Shown: positions 17,199 to 26,463 of the stretch, in pieces
Layout of the letters: every line of letters begins with the position of its first letter
Position numbering within the stretch: position 1 is the first letter of the stretch
NCBI GenBank assembly: GCA_019136135.1
Contig: JAGVUR010000209.1
Span: 1-64,000, forward strand
Reading direction: 5' to 3'
Source of the DNA: Verrucomicrobiota bacterium
GTDB lineage: Bacteria; Verrucomicrobiota; Lentisphaeria; Oligosphaerales; Oligosphaeraceae
DNA: 64,000 nucleotides
Notes under the pieces: generated by a model
Databases searched by the model: none
The model's input: the letters and a program-made list of their open reading frames with translations, nothing else
Told to the model about the DNA's origin: nothing
Translations under genes and position numbers: made by a program

Positions 17199-18890
17199 TT
17201 ACCTGTAGGTGCCGTGGATGATGCTGATGGCGTCGAGTTGATCTGGCTTGATACCGACCGTGACGAAGGTTGGCGCCTTTGTCATGGCGACATACTGTCC
17301 TGGCATCAGTTTGCCTAGGTAGGGTTTTAGTTCATAAGGGATTTCGGATCCTTTGACGAGCGACGTTTTTTCTCCTGGGTCGATGGGATTTTGGTTGGTG
17401 TAGATTTCCCCTGGCTTCGTCATCAGGAATATTTTTTCAATTTTATCGCCGATTGCATTGACGACTTCGGGTTGTTCCTGCGATTCGTCAACCTGGATTT
17501 TCCCTGCGAATTTCCTGGCGTATTTGTAGTAGTAGTTGAGTGGGATCCTAGGTTTTGGCGCATTTCTGCTGATTCGTTGTTCTTGTGCATCGAGGCGTCT
17601 TACGGTGCGTGCGTTCTCGAAGAGGATGTATTCGTCATTGCTGAAGAGGAAATCCTGTTTTGGCTTGAGCGGCGTCAAGAGCGAGATTTCCCCGAACGTT
17701 GCAGCTATTTCGGTGGTTTGGTCGAGTTGGGTAAAGGCTGTTACGTTGGCTCTTGAATCCCAGCCGTCCTTGAAGGTGATGAAGACAATGGTGAACAGGC
17801 AGAAGACAATGGAAATCGCAGGGGATACCAGCAAGATCAATTCGGTCTTCTGTTTGCGATGCAAAACAAAGTAGGGCAGCGGACCGACCAGGATGGCGAA
17901 GATCGCCATTACGATCAGGAGCTGCATCAGCGGGACGGGGGATTCCGGGATCGGACGTTGGATTGTGTAGGGATCTTTCGATGGCATCGTCAACAGTCCA
18001 ATCAGCCTTTTGATCCCTGCGTCATGCTTAAGCTCGTTTGGGAGGTCGGGGTGATCTTTCTCTCTGTTAAATTTGCCTTCCGGCATCTCCTCGACCTTCT
18101 TGCCATATTCCATGACCAATGGCTCCAATTGCTTGTCATAGGGCTGGAAGGTGATGATTTGCCCGGACATCAGTTTTTGTGTCTTCCCATGTTTTGGGAT
18201 GTCATTTGGGCGTGGCATGTCAGGGGGGATGACGATGACGAGCGTTCCGCCTAGCCTGACATAGTCGTGGATTGCATTTTCGACTTGAGTCGGGAGGTTG
18301 TCCTTTGAGCTGATCCAGATTGCCGTGATTCCCTCGTAATCCCCGTGCTTGGTTGGCCAGCTTTGCAGGGGGCACAATGCCTCCCTGATGACTGTTTTTG
18401 TATTGTAGTTATTGCTGTATGGGAGGAGTTTTTCGTATGCGCTTGGTGTGAGCGAACGTGAAAACAGGTGGAATCTAGGGTAGGAGCTGATGTAGGCGAG
18501 GTGCGATAGTAAATCCACGCGACGCCCGTTGACGGTGCCATCTAGTCTTAATGACCGCTGACCATGATAACTCCAATGAGATTTATAATGACGATTTATG
18601 CTGATGTTGGGTGGAATCTCCAACTGGGTGACGACCGTGGAACCCGGGGGAAGTTCAATGTGCTTTTGTGCAGACGAGTTGGAACCGGTGGCGGTATCAA
18701 GCAGCAATTCGATTGTTGCGGGTTTCAAGCCCGTGTTCTTGAGTTCCAGGATGAGCGTGGCGTAGTTGACATAGAGCTCGTAGTCGTGAAGTCGCGAGAG
18801 TTCGTTGATCTCCACATCGTCGAGCACTACGGCATGAAGGGCAACGGTAGTTACTGCGAGGATGGCTATGAGGGATTTGAATGATTTCAT
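17199..18890 (-). CDS. Secreted/membrane protein of the MoxR-ABC cluster, copy 2
   Basis: 563 aa. A signal peptide (1-20, ends HAV) is followed by a beta-rich domain (about 22-135), an alpha/beta domain (about 140-260, with IWISSKDNLP, LGGTLVIVIPP), then two TM helices (about 312-335 and 345-370) around LVGPLPYFVLHRKQKTEL, and a C-terminal extracytoplasmic domain. The VGP.PYFVL.R...TEL string is characteristic of proteins found next to MoxR/DUF58 and ABC-2 genes in planctomycetes and actinobacteria; their function is unassigned. Paralogue of 19014-20738. Confidence 0.7.
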   Translation of the reverse strand: MKSFKSLIAILAVTTVALHAVVLDDVEINELSRLHDYELYVNYATLILELKNTGLKPATIELLLDTATGSNSSAQKHIELPPGSTVVTQLEIPPNISINRHYKSHWSYHGQRSLRLDGTVNGRRVDLLSHLAYISSYPRFHLFSRSLTPSAYEKLLPYSNNYNTKTVIREALCPLQSWPTKHGDYEGITAIWISSKDNLPTQVENAIHDYVRLGGTLVIVIPPDMPRPNDIPKHGKTQKLMSGQIITFQPYDKQLEPLVMEYGKKVEEMPEGKFNREKDHPDLPNELKHDAGIKRLIGLLTMPSKDPYTIQRPIPESPVPLMQLLIVMAIFAILVGPLPYFVLHRKQKTELILLVSPAISIVFCLFTIVFITFKDGWDSRANVTAFTQLDQTTEIAATFGEISLLTPLKPKQDFLFSNDEYILFENARTVRRLDAQEQRISRNAPKPRIPLNYYYKYARKFAGKIQVDESQEQPEVVNAIGDKIEKIFLMTKPGEIYTNQNPIDPGEKTSLVKGSEIPYELKPYLGKLMPGQYVAMTKAPTFVTVGIKPDQLDAISIIHGTYR

Positions 18891-18915
18891 GGTTTTGGTT
18901 TTCGTGAAGTTTGTC

Positions 18916-19005
18916 CTAGTCGATTTCAGATGGATTCAAGGTGGTGTTGTTCGTCGCAGTTTTCGCCCTGAGTTGCCTCGTTAGTTTTTTGACTTGAATC
19001 TTCAT
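18916..19005 (-). pseudogene. Chimeric duplication remnant: ABC ATPase head fused to MoxR tail
   Basis: Read on the minus strand this 29-codon frame starts MKIQVKKLTRQLRAKTA, nearly the first 17 residues of the ABC ATPase, and then switches to TTLNPSEID, matching the TLDPAAID near the MoxR C-terminus before ending at TAG where MoxR has TGG (Trp). Nucleotide similarity to the MoxR 3' end continues to about 18891. The join marks the breakpoint (about 18945-18955) of the tandem duplication that made the two secreted/membrane paralogues. Confidence 0.88.
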
Positions 19006-19013
19006 GGAGGTGT

Positions 19014-20738
19014 TTATCTGTATGCACCGTGGATAATGTTGATGGCGTCGAGTTGATTTGGCTTGATGCCGATTGTGACGAAGGTCGGTGCCTTGGTCAT
19101 GGCGACATATTGTCCCGACGTCAGTTTGCCTAGGTAGGGTTTCAGTTCAGAAATGGGTTCGGATAAGTCTTTGGCGAGCAAGGTTTTTTCTCCTGGCTCG
19201 ATGGGGTTTTGGTTTGTGTGGATTTCCCCTGGTTTCGTCATCAGGAATATTTTTTCGATTTTATCGCCGATTGCATTGACGACTTCGGGTTGTTCCCGGG
19301 ATTCGTCAACCTGGATTTTCCCTGTGAATTTCCTGGCGTTTTTGTAGTAGTAGTTGAGCGGGATCCTAGGTTTTGGCGCATTTCTGCTGATTCGTTGTTC
19401 TTGTGCATCGAGGCGTCTTACGGTGCGTGCGTTCTCGAAGAGGACGTACTCGTCATTGCTGAAGAGGAAATCCTGCTTTGGCTTGAGTGGCGTCAGGAGC
19501 GAGATTTCCGCAGACGTTGCAGCTATTTCGGAAGTTTGGTCGAGTTGGGTAAAGGCTGTCACGTTGGCTCTTGAATCCCAGCCGTCCTTGAAGGTGATGA
19601 AGGCAATGATGAGCAAGCAGAAGGCGATGGAGATCGCAGGGGATACCAGCAGGGTCAATTCGGTCTTTTGCTTGCGACGCAAGGCAAAGTAGGGCAACGG
19701 CCCGACCAGGATGGCGAAGATCGCCATTACGATCAGGAGCTGCATCAGCGGGACGGGGGATTCCGGGATTGGGCGGTGGATTGTGAAGGGTTCTTTCAAT
19801 GGGGTCGTCAACAGTTCAATTAGCCTTTTGATCCCTGCGTCATGCTTAAGCTCGTTTGGGAGGTCGGGGTAATCTTCCTCGATGTTAAATCGGTCTTCCG
19901 CCACCTCCTCGACCTTCTTGCCATAATCCATGACCAATGGCTCCAATTGCTTGTCATAGGGCTGGAAGGTGATGATTTGTCCGGACATCAGTTTTTGTGT
20001 TTTTCCTTCTTTTGGGATGTCTTTTGGGCGTGGCGTGTCAGGCGGTATGACGATGACAAGCGTTCCGCCGAGCCTGACGTAGCCGTGGATTGCATTTTCG
20101 ACTTGAGGCGGGAGGTTGTCCTTTGAGCTGATCCAGATTGCGGCGATCCCCTCGTAATCCTTGTGCTTGGTTGGCCAGCTTTGTATGGGGCGTGATGCGT
20201 TCTCGAGGACTGCTTTTGTATTGTAGTTATCGTTGGGCGGGAGGAGTTTTTCGTATGTGCTTATTGTGAGCGAGGGTGAAAAAAGGTGGAGTCCCATGGC
20301 TCCGACGGTCCATGTGGCACTTATTAGCGCTAGTGGAAATTTCGTATGGCGTCCGTTGACGGTGGCATTGAGATCGAATTTCCTCGGGGGAATAAAATAC
20401 GACCCATAAGCCGAATGCGCAACACGAGCCATACGGTCATTTTGGGGAACCTCCAATTGGGTGATGACAGTGGAACCCGGGGGAAGTTCAATGTGCTTTT
20501 GGGCTGACGAGTTGCAACTGGAGCTGCAAGAAGGGGAGGAGACATCGAGCAGCAATTCGACTGTTGCGGTTTTCGGCCCCATGTTCTTGAGTTCCAGGAT
20601 GGCCGTGGCGTAGTTGTCCATCAGGTCGTAATAGTGGAGTCGTGTGATTTCGTTGATCTCCACATTGTCAATCACTGCGGCATGAATGGCGGCGGTAGTG
20701 ATTGCGAGGATGGCTATGAATGACTTGAAGGATTTCAT
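19014..20738 (-). CDS. Secreted/membrane protein of the MoxR-ABC cluster, copy 1
   Basis: 574 aa, overlapping the MoxR stop by four bases (ATGA). Same layout as copy 2: signal peptide (1-20), beta-rich domain, alpha/beta domain, paired TM helices around LVGPLPYFALRRKQKTEL and a C-terminal domain. Similarity to copy 2 is near-complete over the C-terminal 350 residues and lower over residues 60-150, where copy 1 also carries a CSSSCNSS insertion. The changing N-terminal domain is probably the one that meets the specific partner. Confidence 0.7.
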   Translation of the reverse strand: MKSFKSFIAILAITTAAIHAAVIDNVEINEITRLHYYDLMDNYATAILELKNMGPKTATVELLLDVSSPSCSSSCNSSAQKHIELPPGSTVITQLEVPQNDRMARVAHSAYGSYFIPPRKFDLNATVNGRHTKFPLALISATWTVGAMGLHLFSPSLTISTYEKLLPPNDNYNTKAVLENASRPIQSWPTKHKDYEGIAAIWISSKDNLPPQVENAIHGYVRLGGTLVIVIPPDTPRPKDIPKEGKTQKLMSGQIITFQPYDKQLEPLVMDYGKKVEEVAEDRFNIEEDYPDLPNELKHDAGIKRLIELLTTPLKEPFTIHRPIPESPVPLMQLLIVMAIFAILVGPLPYFALRRKQKTELTLLVSPAISIAFCLLIIAFITFKDGWDSRANVTAFTQLDQTSEIAATSAEISLLTPLKPKQDFLFSNDEYVLFENARTVRRLDAQEQRISRNAPKPRIPLNYYYKNARKFTGKIQVDESREQPEVVNAIGDKIEKIFLMTKPGEIHTNQNPIEPGEKTLLAKDLSEPISELKPYLGKLTSGQYVAMTKAPTFVTIGIKPNQLDAINIIHGAYR

Positions 20739-21760
20739 TCTTGTGGTTTTGCGTGGAGCTTGTCCCAGTCGATTGCAGCAGGATCCAAGGTGTCGAGGAT
20801 ACGGTCAACGATTGTCTCTGGTGTAATGTTTTCCAGTTTTGCCTGGTAGTTAAGGATGATTCTGTGGTTGAGGACTTGTTTTGCGACTGCGATGACGTCG
20901 TCAAATCCTACAGTTGGCCTTCCTTCGAGCAGTGCCGCCGCCCTTGCCGCTTCCGCGATTGCGATTGCGGCTCTTGGGGAGGGGCCGAATCGGACGCAAT
21001 TTCTGATGGATTCGTGTGCGTTGGGCGCGTCTGGATGTGCGGAGGTTACGATTCGTGCGATGTAGTTGGCGACTGGTCCGGACAGGTGGATGCGATCCAT
21101 TGCATCGAAGAGTCCATCCAGTTGATCTTTAGTGATGGCCCAGGTAGGAGCGGGTGGTTCGCCGCGTCGTCGCTGCGAGATGATTTGCGCGAGCACGTCT
21201 GCATTGACTCCTGTGACATTGATCTTAAAGAGGAATCGATCCAGTTGTGCTTCTGGAATTGGGTATGTTCCTTCCAGCTCGATTGGGTTTTGGGAGGCTA
21301 GCACGAAGAATGGATCTGGCAGTGGCCTTGTCGTGCCCTGCAATGTGACAGCTCGTTCCTGCATGGCCTCGAGCATGGCGGATTGTGTTTTTGGGGATGC
21401 CCGGTTGATTTCGTCCGCAAGCACGATGTTGGCGAAAATCGCTCCTGGCTGGAAGACGAGAGACCTGTTTCCATGTTGATCTTGTTGGAGGATGTTTCCC
21501 CCAAGGATGTCAGCGGGGAGGAGGTCCGGTGTGAATTGGATTCGCTTGAATTCCAGGTTCATCAGGAGTCCCAGGCCCTTGACCAGCGCGGTTTTGCCGA
21601 CTCCAGGCAGTCCTTCCAGGAGGATGTGTCCCTTGCTGAGGATGCCAATGATCAGGAGTTTATGGACTTCGTGTTGGCCGAGCAGGATTTTGTCAAGTTC
21701 CTCAAGCAATTTGAGTGCGACGTCCTGGTGTTCTTTGAGCTGTTGTGGTTCGATCAGCAT
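20735..21760 (-). CDS. MoxR family AAA+ ATPase
   Basis: 341 aa. Walker A GLPGVGKT at 50-57, Walker B/sensor segment VLADEINRASPKTQSAMLEAMQE, the ASQNPIELEGTYPIPEAQLDRF sensor-1 stretch and the arginine-finger region are intact. MoxR proteins are chaperone-like ATPases that act with VWA and DUF58 proteins on metal or complex assembly. Here it heads the block of secreted/membrane, ABC, DUF58 and VWA genes. Its 3' end was copied in the duplication described for 18916-19005. Confidence 0.94.
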   Translation of the reverse strand: MLIEPQQLKEHQDVALKLLEELDKILLGQHEVHKLLIIGILSKGHILLEGLPGVGKTALVKGLGLLMNLEFKRIQFTPDLLPADILGGNILQQDQHGNRSLVFQPGAIFANIVLADEINRASPKTQSAMLEAMQERAVTLQGTTRPLPDPFFVLASQNPIELEGTYPIPEAQLDRFLFKINVTGVNADVLAQIISQRRRGEPPAPTWAITKDQLDGLFDAMDRIHLSGPVANYIARIVTSAHPDAPNAHESIRNCVRFGPSPRAAIAIAEAARAAALLEGRPTVGFDDVIAVAKQVLNHRIILNYQAKLENITPETIVDRILDTLDPAAIDWDKLHAKPQE

Positions 21761-21775
21761 GGTTGGAATTGTTGT

Positions 21776-23134
21776 CTAGTGTTTGAAGTACTCGTCAACG
21801 GCTTTTCGGTGTCTAGGCTGGATTGTCTTGCCCTGGCTTTTGACTGGAGCCTTGGCTGGGTTCAGGTTGCCAGGTGTGTGTTGTTGAATGGGTTGGGCCT
21901 GTTGTGGTTCCGGGGGCGATTTTGCGACGCCCATGAGGATTGACCCTTCCTGGTCTGCCAATGCGCTCAGCGGGATGGATTTGTGTTTTGCGTTTTCGAA
22001 GCCCTTGGCCGTGTTGTCATAGGTCAATGGTGCCGTTGTTTGTTCGCCTCTGCTAATTCCTTGCATCCCGCCCTCTGGCAGGAGGTCTTGAAGTTGCACT
22101 GCCCCTGGCGCATTATTTTCCAGCCAAACCGCGAGCGATTCACAGCATCCTTCGCCATTTTCTTGATTGCATTCGCACTTTTTGAGTTTTGCTGCAATGG
22201 TCTTCTTCTGGTGGTTTTGCTTTTTGAGTTTCTCGATCAATTCTTTGATTTGTTCTTTAGTCAATTTTTGTGCTTGGCTATTGCCCTTGATGTCCTGGAG
22301 GAGCATTTCGAGGTCTTTGTCTGAGAGGACGAGCGTATCTAGAAGTTTAGCTAGTTCTTGCATTTCCGGGGATGAATCGAGTTTATCTTGTTTGAGCAGT
22401 TCCTCGAGCAGCGCCTCCAGGTTATCTCGTGTTTCGATTTGCTTTTCGATTTTAATCAGGCTTTGTTGTTCTGCGTAGTCAATCCTGGAATTGATTGAAT
22501 CGATAAGCTTGTAAACCTCGTCAGGCGCGGTCGCATCGTTTGCCTGGTCCAGTTGTTCGATGGCGTTGCTGATGCTTTCGAGTTGCTCTGTGATATCTTC
22601 GGATTGGTCTTTGAGCATGTCGAGCTTTTCTTGGAGTTGCTTCGTTTCTTCGGTCAGGTCGAGTTTGAACTGTTGTTGCGTTTTGTGTTCGATGGGGAAA
22701 ATTGCGGCGCCAATACAGAACAGGCAAGCGATCAGGGCATGGATGGCGCTTGTCTTCCAGTCGTGGAAGTGATTGACTTTCGGGATGCTGGGTTCTGGTG
22801 GTTGCCATGAACCCAGGCTTGTGTCTAGCGAGGTTGCCAGGAAACCGCCGGCATGGCTGTGTGCATCAAGCCAAACCAGGAGCTTGGCGGCGGAAGGAAG
22901 GTGCCGATGTGCCTCGATCCATGCCGCAAGCGCAACCAGCAAGGTGGAAAGAAGGAATGGAACGAGGTAGGTCGAAAGCATAAAGACAGAAGAAATGGTC
23001 AACCTGTGAACCAGGATGACCATTCCGTAAAACCAAATTTCCACCGTCAGGAAGCGAATGAGGGAACGGATGAATTCTGCCCAAAGCAATCGCTTCCTGA
23101 AGGTTTTAGCTTGTTGTATCAGAGCTTTGTCCAC
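21776..23134 (-). CDS. Membrane protein with long cytoplasmic or periplasmic coiled coil
   Basis: 452 aa from a GTG that lies within the 3' end of the oxidoreductase gene (16-base overlap). Three hydrophobic segments in the first 150 residues (about 22-42, 45-68 and 128-146), then a coiled coil from about 155 to 320 rich in Glu/Gln/Leu, a short cysteine cluster (KKCECNQENGEGCC, about 318-331) and a low-complexity tail rich in Pro/Gln. No family recognised. Position immediately before moxR, with 15 nt spacing, suggests a structural part of the same machine. The cysteine cluster could bind a metal. Confidence 0.6.
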   Translation of the reverse strand: MDKALIQQAKTFRKRLLWAEFIRSLIRFLTVEIWFYGMVILVHRLTISSVFMLSTYLVPFLLSTLLVALAAWIEAHRHLPSAAKLLVWLDAHSHAGGFLATSLDTSLGSWQPPEPSIPKVNHFHDWKTSAIHALIACLFCIGAAIFPIEHKTQQQFKLDLTEETKQLQEKLDMLKDQSEDITEQLESISNAIEQLDQANDATAPDEVYKLIDSINSRIDYAEQQSLIKIEKQIETRDNLEALLEELLKQDKLDSSPEMQELAKLLDTLVLSDKDLEMLLQDIKGNSQAQKLTKEQIKELIEKLKKQNHQKKTIAAKLKKCECNQENGEGCCESLAVWLENNAPGAVQLQDLLPEGGMQGISRGEQTTAPLTYDNTAKGFENAKHKSIPLSALADQEGSILMGVAKSPPEPQQAQPIQQHTPGNLNPAKAPVKSQGKTIQPRHRKAVDEYFKH

Positions 23135-24252
23135 TTCTTGTCGCCATTGGAGTTTTCGACAATAGCCTCCAAGAATCTCATTTCGCTAATGCCGTCTTCG
23201 ATTCCCGGGTAGTCTCCCACTGGCGCTTTTCCTGCCCTTTGTGCATGGATGTCGTCTGCGAAAGAGCGATAGATCGATGCGAATGCCTCGAGGAATCCTT
23301 CTGGATGTCCTGCCGGGAGGTTGCAGACCTTCCGTGCCGCGTCGCAGGTTCCCGCCCAATTTCGCCTATAGATTTTCATCGGTTCATCATTGGAGCGGAC
23401 GATCAAGTCTTCCGGTGATTGTTGACGCCATTCGACTGCGGCCTTGGTGCCGTAGATCTTGATGATAAAGTTGTTTTCTTCTCCGGTGGAGACCTCTGAT
23501 GCGAAGATGACGCCGCGCGCGCCATTGCAGAACCTGAGGAGGACGGTGCCGTCGTCATCCAATTCCCTGCCTTCGACGAAGGTTGCCAAATCGGCTGAGA
23601 CCTCGGTGATCTTGAGTCCAGTGATGTAGTTGATCAGCTGTTCCGCGTGGGTTCCGATGTCAGCCATGCAACCGGAGATTCCAGCTTGCTTGGGATCGAC
23701 GCGCCAGACGGCCTGCTTGCCCGCGTTGGGAGACGCCAGCCAGCCGAGGGAGTACTCGACGTTGATCTTGCAGAGCTTGCCCAGGACGCCGTCAGCAATC
23801 ATTTGCTTTGCTTGCTTGACCATTGGGTATCCGGTGTAGTTGTGCATCAAGGCGAACAACTTTCCGGAAGCTTCCAGCGTTGCCTTCAATTCGAGGGCTT
23901 GCTTCGAGTTCAAGGTCATGGGCTTTTCGCAAAGGACGTTGAATCCTGCCTTCAAAAAGGCGTTGGCAATGGGGAAGTGCCACTGGTTGGGGGTCACGAT
24001 CGAAACAAACTCGATGCGCTTGTCTGCGGGCAACGCCAACTCGCCCTTGATCATGGCCTCATAGTCGGTATAAACGCGATTTTCCGGTACGAAAAGATCC
24101 CTCGCACATGCCTTTGATGATTCAGGATTCCTTCCGAAAACACCTGCGACCAGCTCGATGTCGCCACAAAGGCGTGCTGCACGTCTGTGAACATCGCCGA
24201 TAAACGCACCTGCACCACCGCCAACCATGCCCATTCTAATCTTCTGCTTCAT
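23119..24252 (-). CDS. Gfo/Idh/MocA family oxidoreductase
   Basis: 377 aa, ATG preceded by AAGGAG. N-terminal Rossmann fold with GGGAGAFIGDVH (10-21), the CEKPMT motif (about 108-113) that carries the catalytic Lys in the family, and the C-terminal alpha/beta domain with GISGCMADIGTHAEQLINY. Likely NAD(P)-dependent oxidation of a sugar or inositol derivative. It overlaps the next gene but its function does not obviously belong with the MoxR cluster; the overlap may just be a shared transcript. The 166 bases upstream (24253-24418) hold a short ATGAATT-type simple repeat and no gene. Confidence 0.9.
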   Translation of the reverse strand: MKQKIRMGMVGGGAGAFIGDVHRRAARLCGDIELVAGVFGRNPESSKACARDLFVPENRVYTDYEAMIKGELALPADKRIEFVSIVTPNQWHFPIANAFLKAGFNVLCEKPMTLNSKQALELKATLEASGKLFALMHNYTGYPMVKQAKQMIADGVLGKLCKINVEYSLGWLASPNAGKQAVWRVDPKQAGISGCMADIGTHAEQLINYITGLKITEVSADLATFVEGRELDDDGTVLLRFCNGARGVIFASEVSTGEENNFIIKIYGTKAAVEWRQQSPEDLIVRSNDEPMKIYRRNWAGTCDAARKVCNLPAGHPEGFLEAFASIYRSFADDIHAQRAGKAPVGDYPGIEDGISEMRFLEAIVENSNGDKKWTKL

Positions 24253-24418
24253 TGCCAGCTCCTTTTGGTTTGGTGTTGATTTTCAACTGTATCCAGTCTA
24301 TTTCTAGTGGAAAAACACATACAACACAATACACGGGATTTCCGTGAAAAGCAAATGATGAATTATGAATTATGAATGCTGAATGCTGAGTTGGAATCAA
24401 TCCTACTACAAGGGCTCT

Positions 24419-26434
24419 TTATGTGAATATCTTGTTGTTGTTCCAGTCTGCCCAGGTTGTTTCGAACCAGGAGTCGTCGTTTGGTATTGGCCTAACAGGT
24501 TCGACTGTGGTTGCGAAGTCGGCGATCGAGTTTTTCTTGAGTGCGACGTGGATGATTTCCTTTCTCATCTGGAGGTTTTCTTCGCGGTGCCTGAGGTCTG
24601 GTCCGTTCTTTGAGTTGACGACGAGTTTTCCGTTGTCATCGAGGATCATGAAGGCGCCTCTTGAACCTCCGCCCCTGTCGATGTAGGTGATGAGTGCCTG
24701 CAGGAATGCGACGGACGTGAGCGCCAGGTTTCTGTCTTCGTTGATTTTGACGAGTTCCCTGTGCGAGTTGGCCTTGATTCCGTTGACTTCAATATCACGC
24801 ACCAGTTGCCATGCTTCGGCAAGCGCTTGTTTGGTGCTGCTTGCGGAGCGGATAAAGGCGTGGTTTTGTGTCATTCTTTCCTGGATCTGCGGCCTGACTT
24901 TATTGCTGTCGAGTGACTCGTTTTGCTTTTTGAGGCACAACAGGTTGAATTGGTGCTGTCTGATGATTTGTGTTTGTGCCTGCTGGATGAAGTCGCGGTT
25001 GTCCTGTTGAGTCTTGAAGTAGACGTTAGCGATTCGTTGTGCGGCCCTGATTGCCCCGACCTGGGTAGCGTTCAATGCCGAACCGCCAGGCCTGACACCA
25101 TGGGTGCCAGCCAGTTCGCCGATGCAAAACAGGTGCTTGACGGAGGATTCCCACCAGAGGTCAACTGAGATTCCGCCATTGCAGTGCTGTGCGCAAACGG
25201 CGATCTTCAGGGGCTTCCGAAGGTCGATTCCGTGTTCGGCATACAGTTCGATACTTTGCGGGTTTGCGTGCTTGAGCCGTTCATATGGAGTAGGCTGGGT
25301 GGCTCCTGATTTGAGGAGGTAATCACGCGCTTCAGAGGTAAGTTCGTTCAGGGAGAAAGGATTCATTCCAGGAGCCGGAGTTGGATTTTTGGTGAAATCC
25401 ATAAAGACTGTCCTGCCCTTGCGGATTTCGTTTTCGACAGCGATGTCAATTAGTGACGAGCCGAAGTCTTGGGTTCGTTGGGCATGGAAAGGCCATTGGT
25501 ATCCTTTGAGGAAGATGTTGGATGCCAATTGCTCCATGGTCTCGTAGTAGTCGTGCAGGAAGAAGCGCTTGTCGGAGCCATCCTGGTTGGTTGAGAAGTA
25601 ATCCGGGATAGCCTGTTGGTAGGTTCCCGAGAGGTTCCAGCGGAAATCTGTCGAGGCAAGTCCGTATTGCAGTTCGGTGAGGTTGTTTGCCTTGGCGCCT
25701 GCCTTGAGCGCAAGTCCATGGGAGCCGGTTTGACCATGTGGCCAGACTGAGGTCTTGAAAAGCTCGCCTGGTCCTCCAGTTGCGAGAACGACATTGGTCG
25801 CCTGGAAAGCGACGAGTCCGCAATTGGGTCTCCAGGATTCGTCCTTGTTGATCGCGAGGATGCCGATGGCGTCCGAAGAACCGTCGGCGTTTTGCTTGGT
25901 GAGCACAGAAACGGCTGAATGGCGGTTGAAGATTTTTGTTCCGTTTCGTTGTGCTTCGGCGAGCAGTGCCTCGAACATGTAGTGGGAGGTCTTGGGGCCT
26001 GCCGAGGTCGCCCGTTGCCTGGGGTCGTGGTCGGTTTTGTATCCGACGTATGCGCCGTAAGCGTTATGCGGGAAAGGGACTCCGAGCCTGCAGAGGTCGA
26101 AGAATGCGGGCACCGAGCCGAGCGCTTCGACGTAGGCGGTGTCCCCATGCATCATGCCACCCTGGAAGAGCGATTCCGCGAAGTCGCGCGGGCTGTCGGG
26201 TTCGCCGCCGAAGACTCCCAGCTTGTAGTAGGTCTGCTTGTCGGAACCGGAATTGTTAGAGGTTCCGTTGCCGAGTTTGTCAACGATGACGGCGATGTCG
26301 TGGACACCGAGTTCATGGAGTTTGACGGCGCATTTGAGTCCTGCGGCTCCTGCGCCGACGATGATGGTGTTGAGCGTCACCAATGGGCATTGGAGATGTA
26401 CGCCATCCTGGAATTCAATGGTAGTGGTGTTCAC
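24419..26434 (-). CDS. FAD-dependent oxidoreductase, fumarate reductase/succinate dehydrogenase flavoprotein type
   Basis: 671 aa, GTG start behind GAGAGG. The dinucleotide-binding motif VGAGAAG is at 26-32, and the late FAD motif FCIGELAGTHGVRPGGSALNATQ is about 420-445, as in the flavoprotein subunit family that includes FrdA, NadB and AprA. A C-terminal helical domain follows. No iron-sulphur partner is beside it, so it is probably a soluble two-domain enzyme; its substrate cannot be told from sequence. Forms an unlinked minus-strand unit with a 29-nt gap after tolB. Confidence 0.82.
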   Translation of the reverse strand: MNTTTIEFQDGVHLQCPLVTLNTIIVGAGAAGLKCAVKLHELGVHDIAVIVDKLGNGTSNNSGSDKQTYYKLGVFGGEPDSPRDFAESLFQGGMMHGDTAYVEALGSVPAFFDLCRLGVPFPHNAYGAYVGYKTDHDPRQRATSAGPKTSHYMFEALLAEAQRNGTKIFNRHSAVSVLTKQNADGSSDAIGILAINKDESWRPNCGLVAFQATNVVLATGGPGELFKTSVWPHGQTGSHGLALKAGAKANNLTELQYGLASTDFRWNLSGTYQQAIPDYFSTNQDGSDKRFFLHDYYETMEQLASNIFLKGYQWPFHAQRTQDFGSSLIDIAVENEIRKGRTVFMDFTKNPTPAPGMNPFSLNELTSEARDYLLKSGATQPTPYERLKHANPQSIELYAEHGIDLRKPLKIAVCAQHCNGGISVDLWWESSVKHLFCIGELAGTHGVRPGGSALNATQVGAIRAAQRIANVYFKTQQDNRDFIQQAQTQIIRQHQFNLLCLKKQNESLDSNKVRPQIQERMTQNHAFIRSASSTKQALAEAWQLVRDIEVNGIKANSHRELVKINEDRNLALTSVAFLQALITYIDRGGGSRGAFMILDDNGKLVVNSKNGPDLRHREENLQMRKEIIHVALKKNSIADFATTVEPVRPIPNDDSWFETTWADWNNNKIFT

Positions 26435-26463
26435 GGGACATGTCCTCTCTTCTCAGGTTTAAA

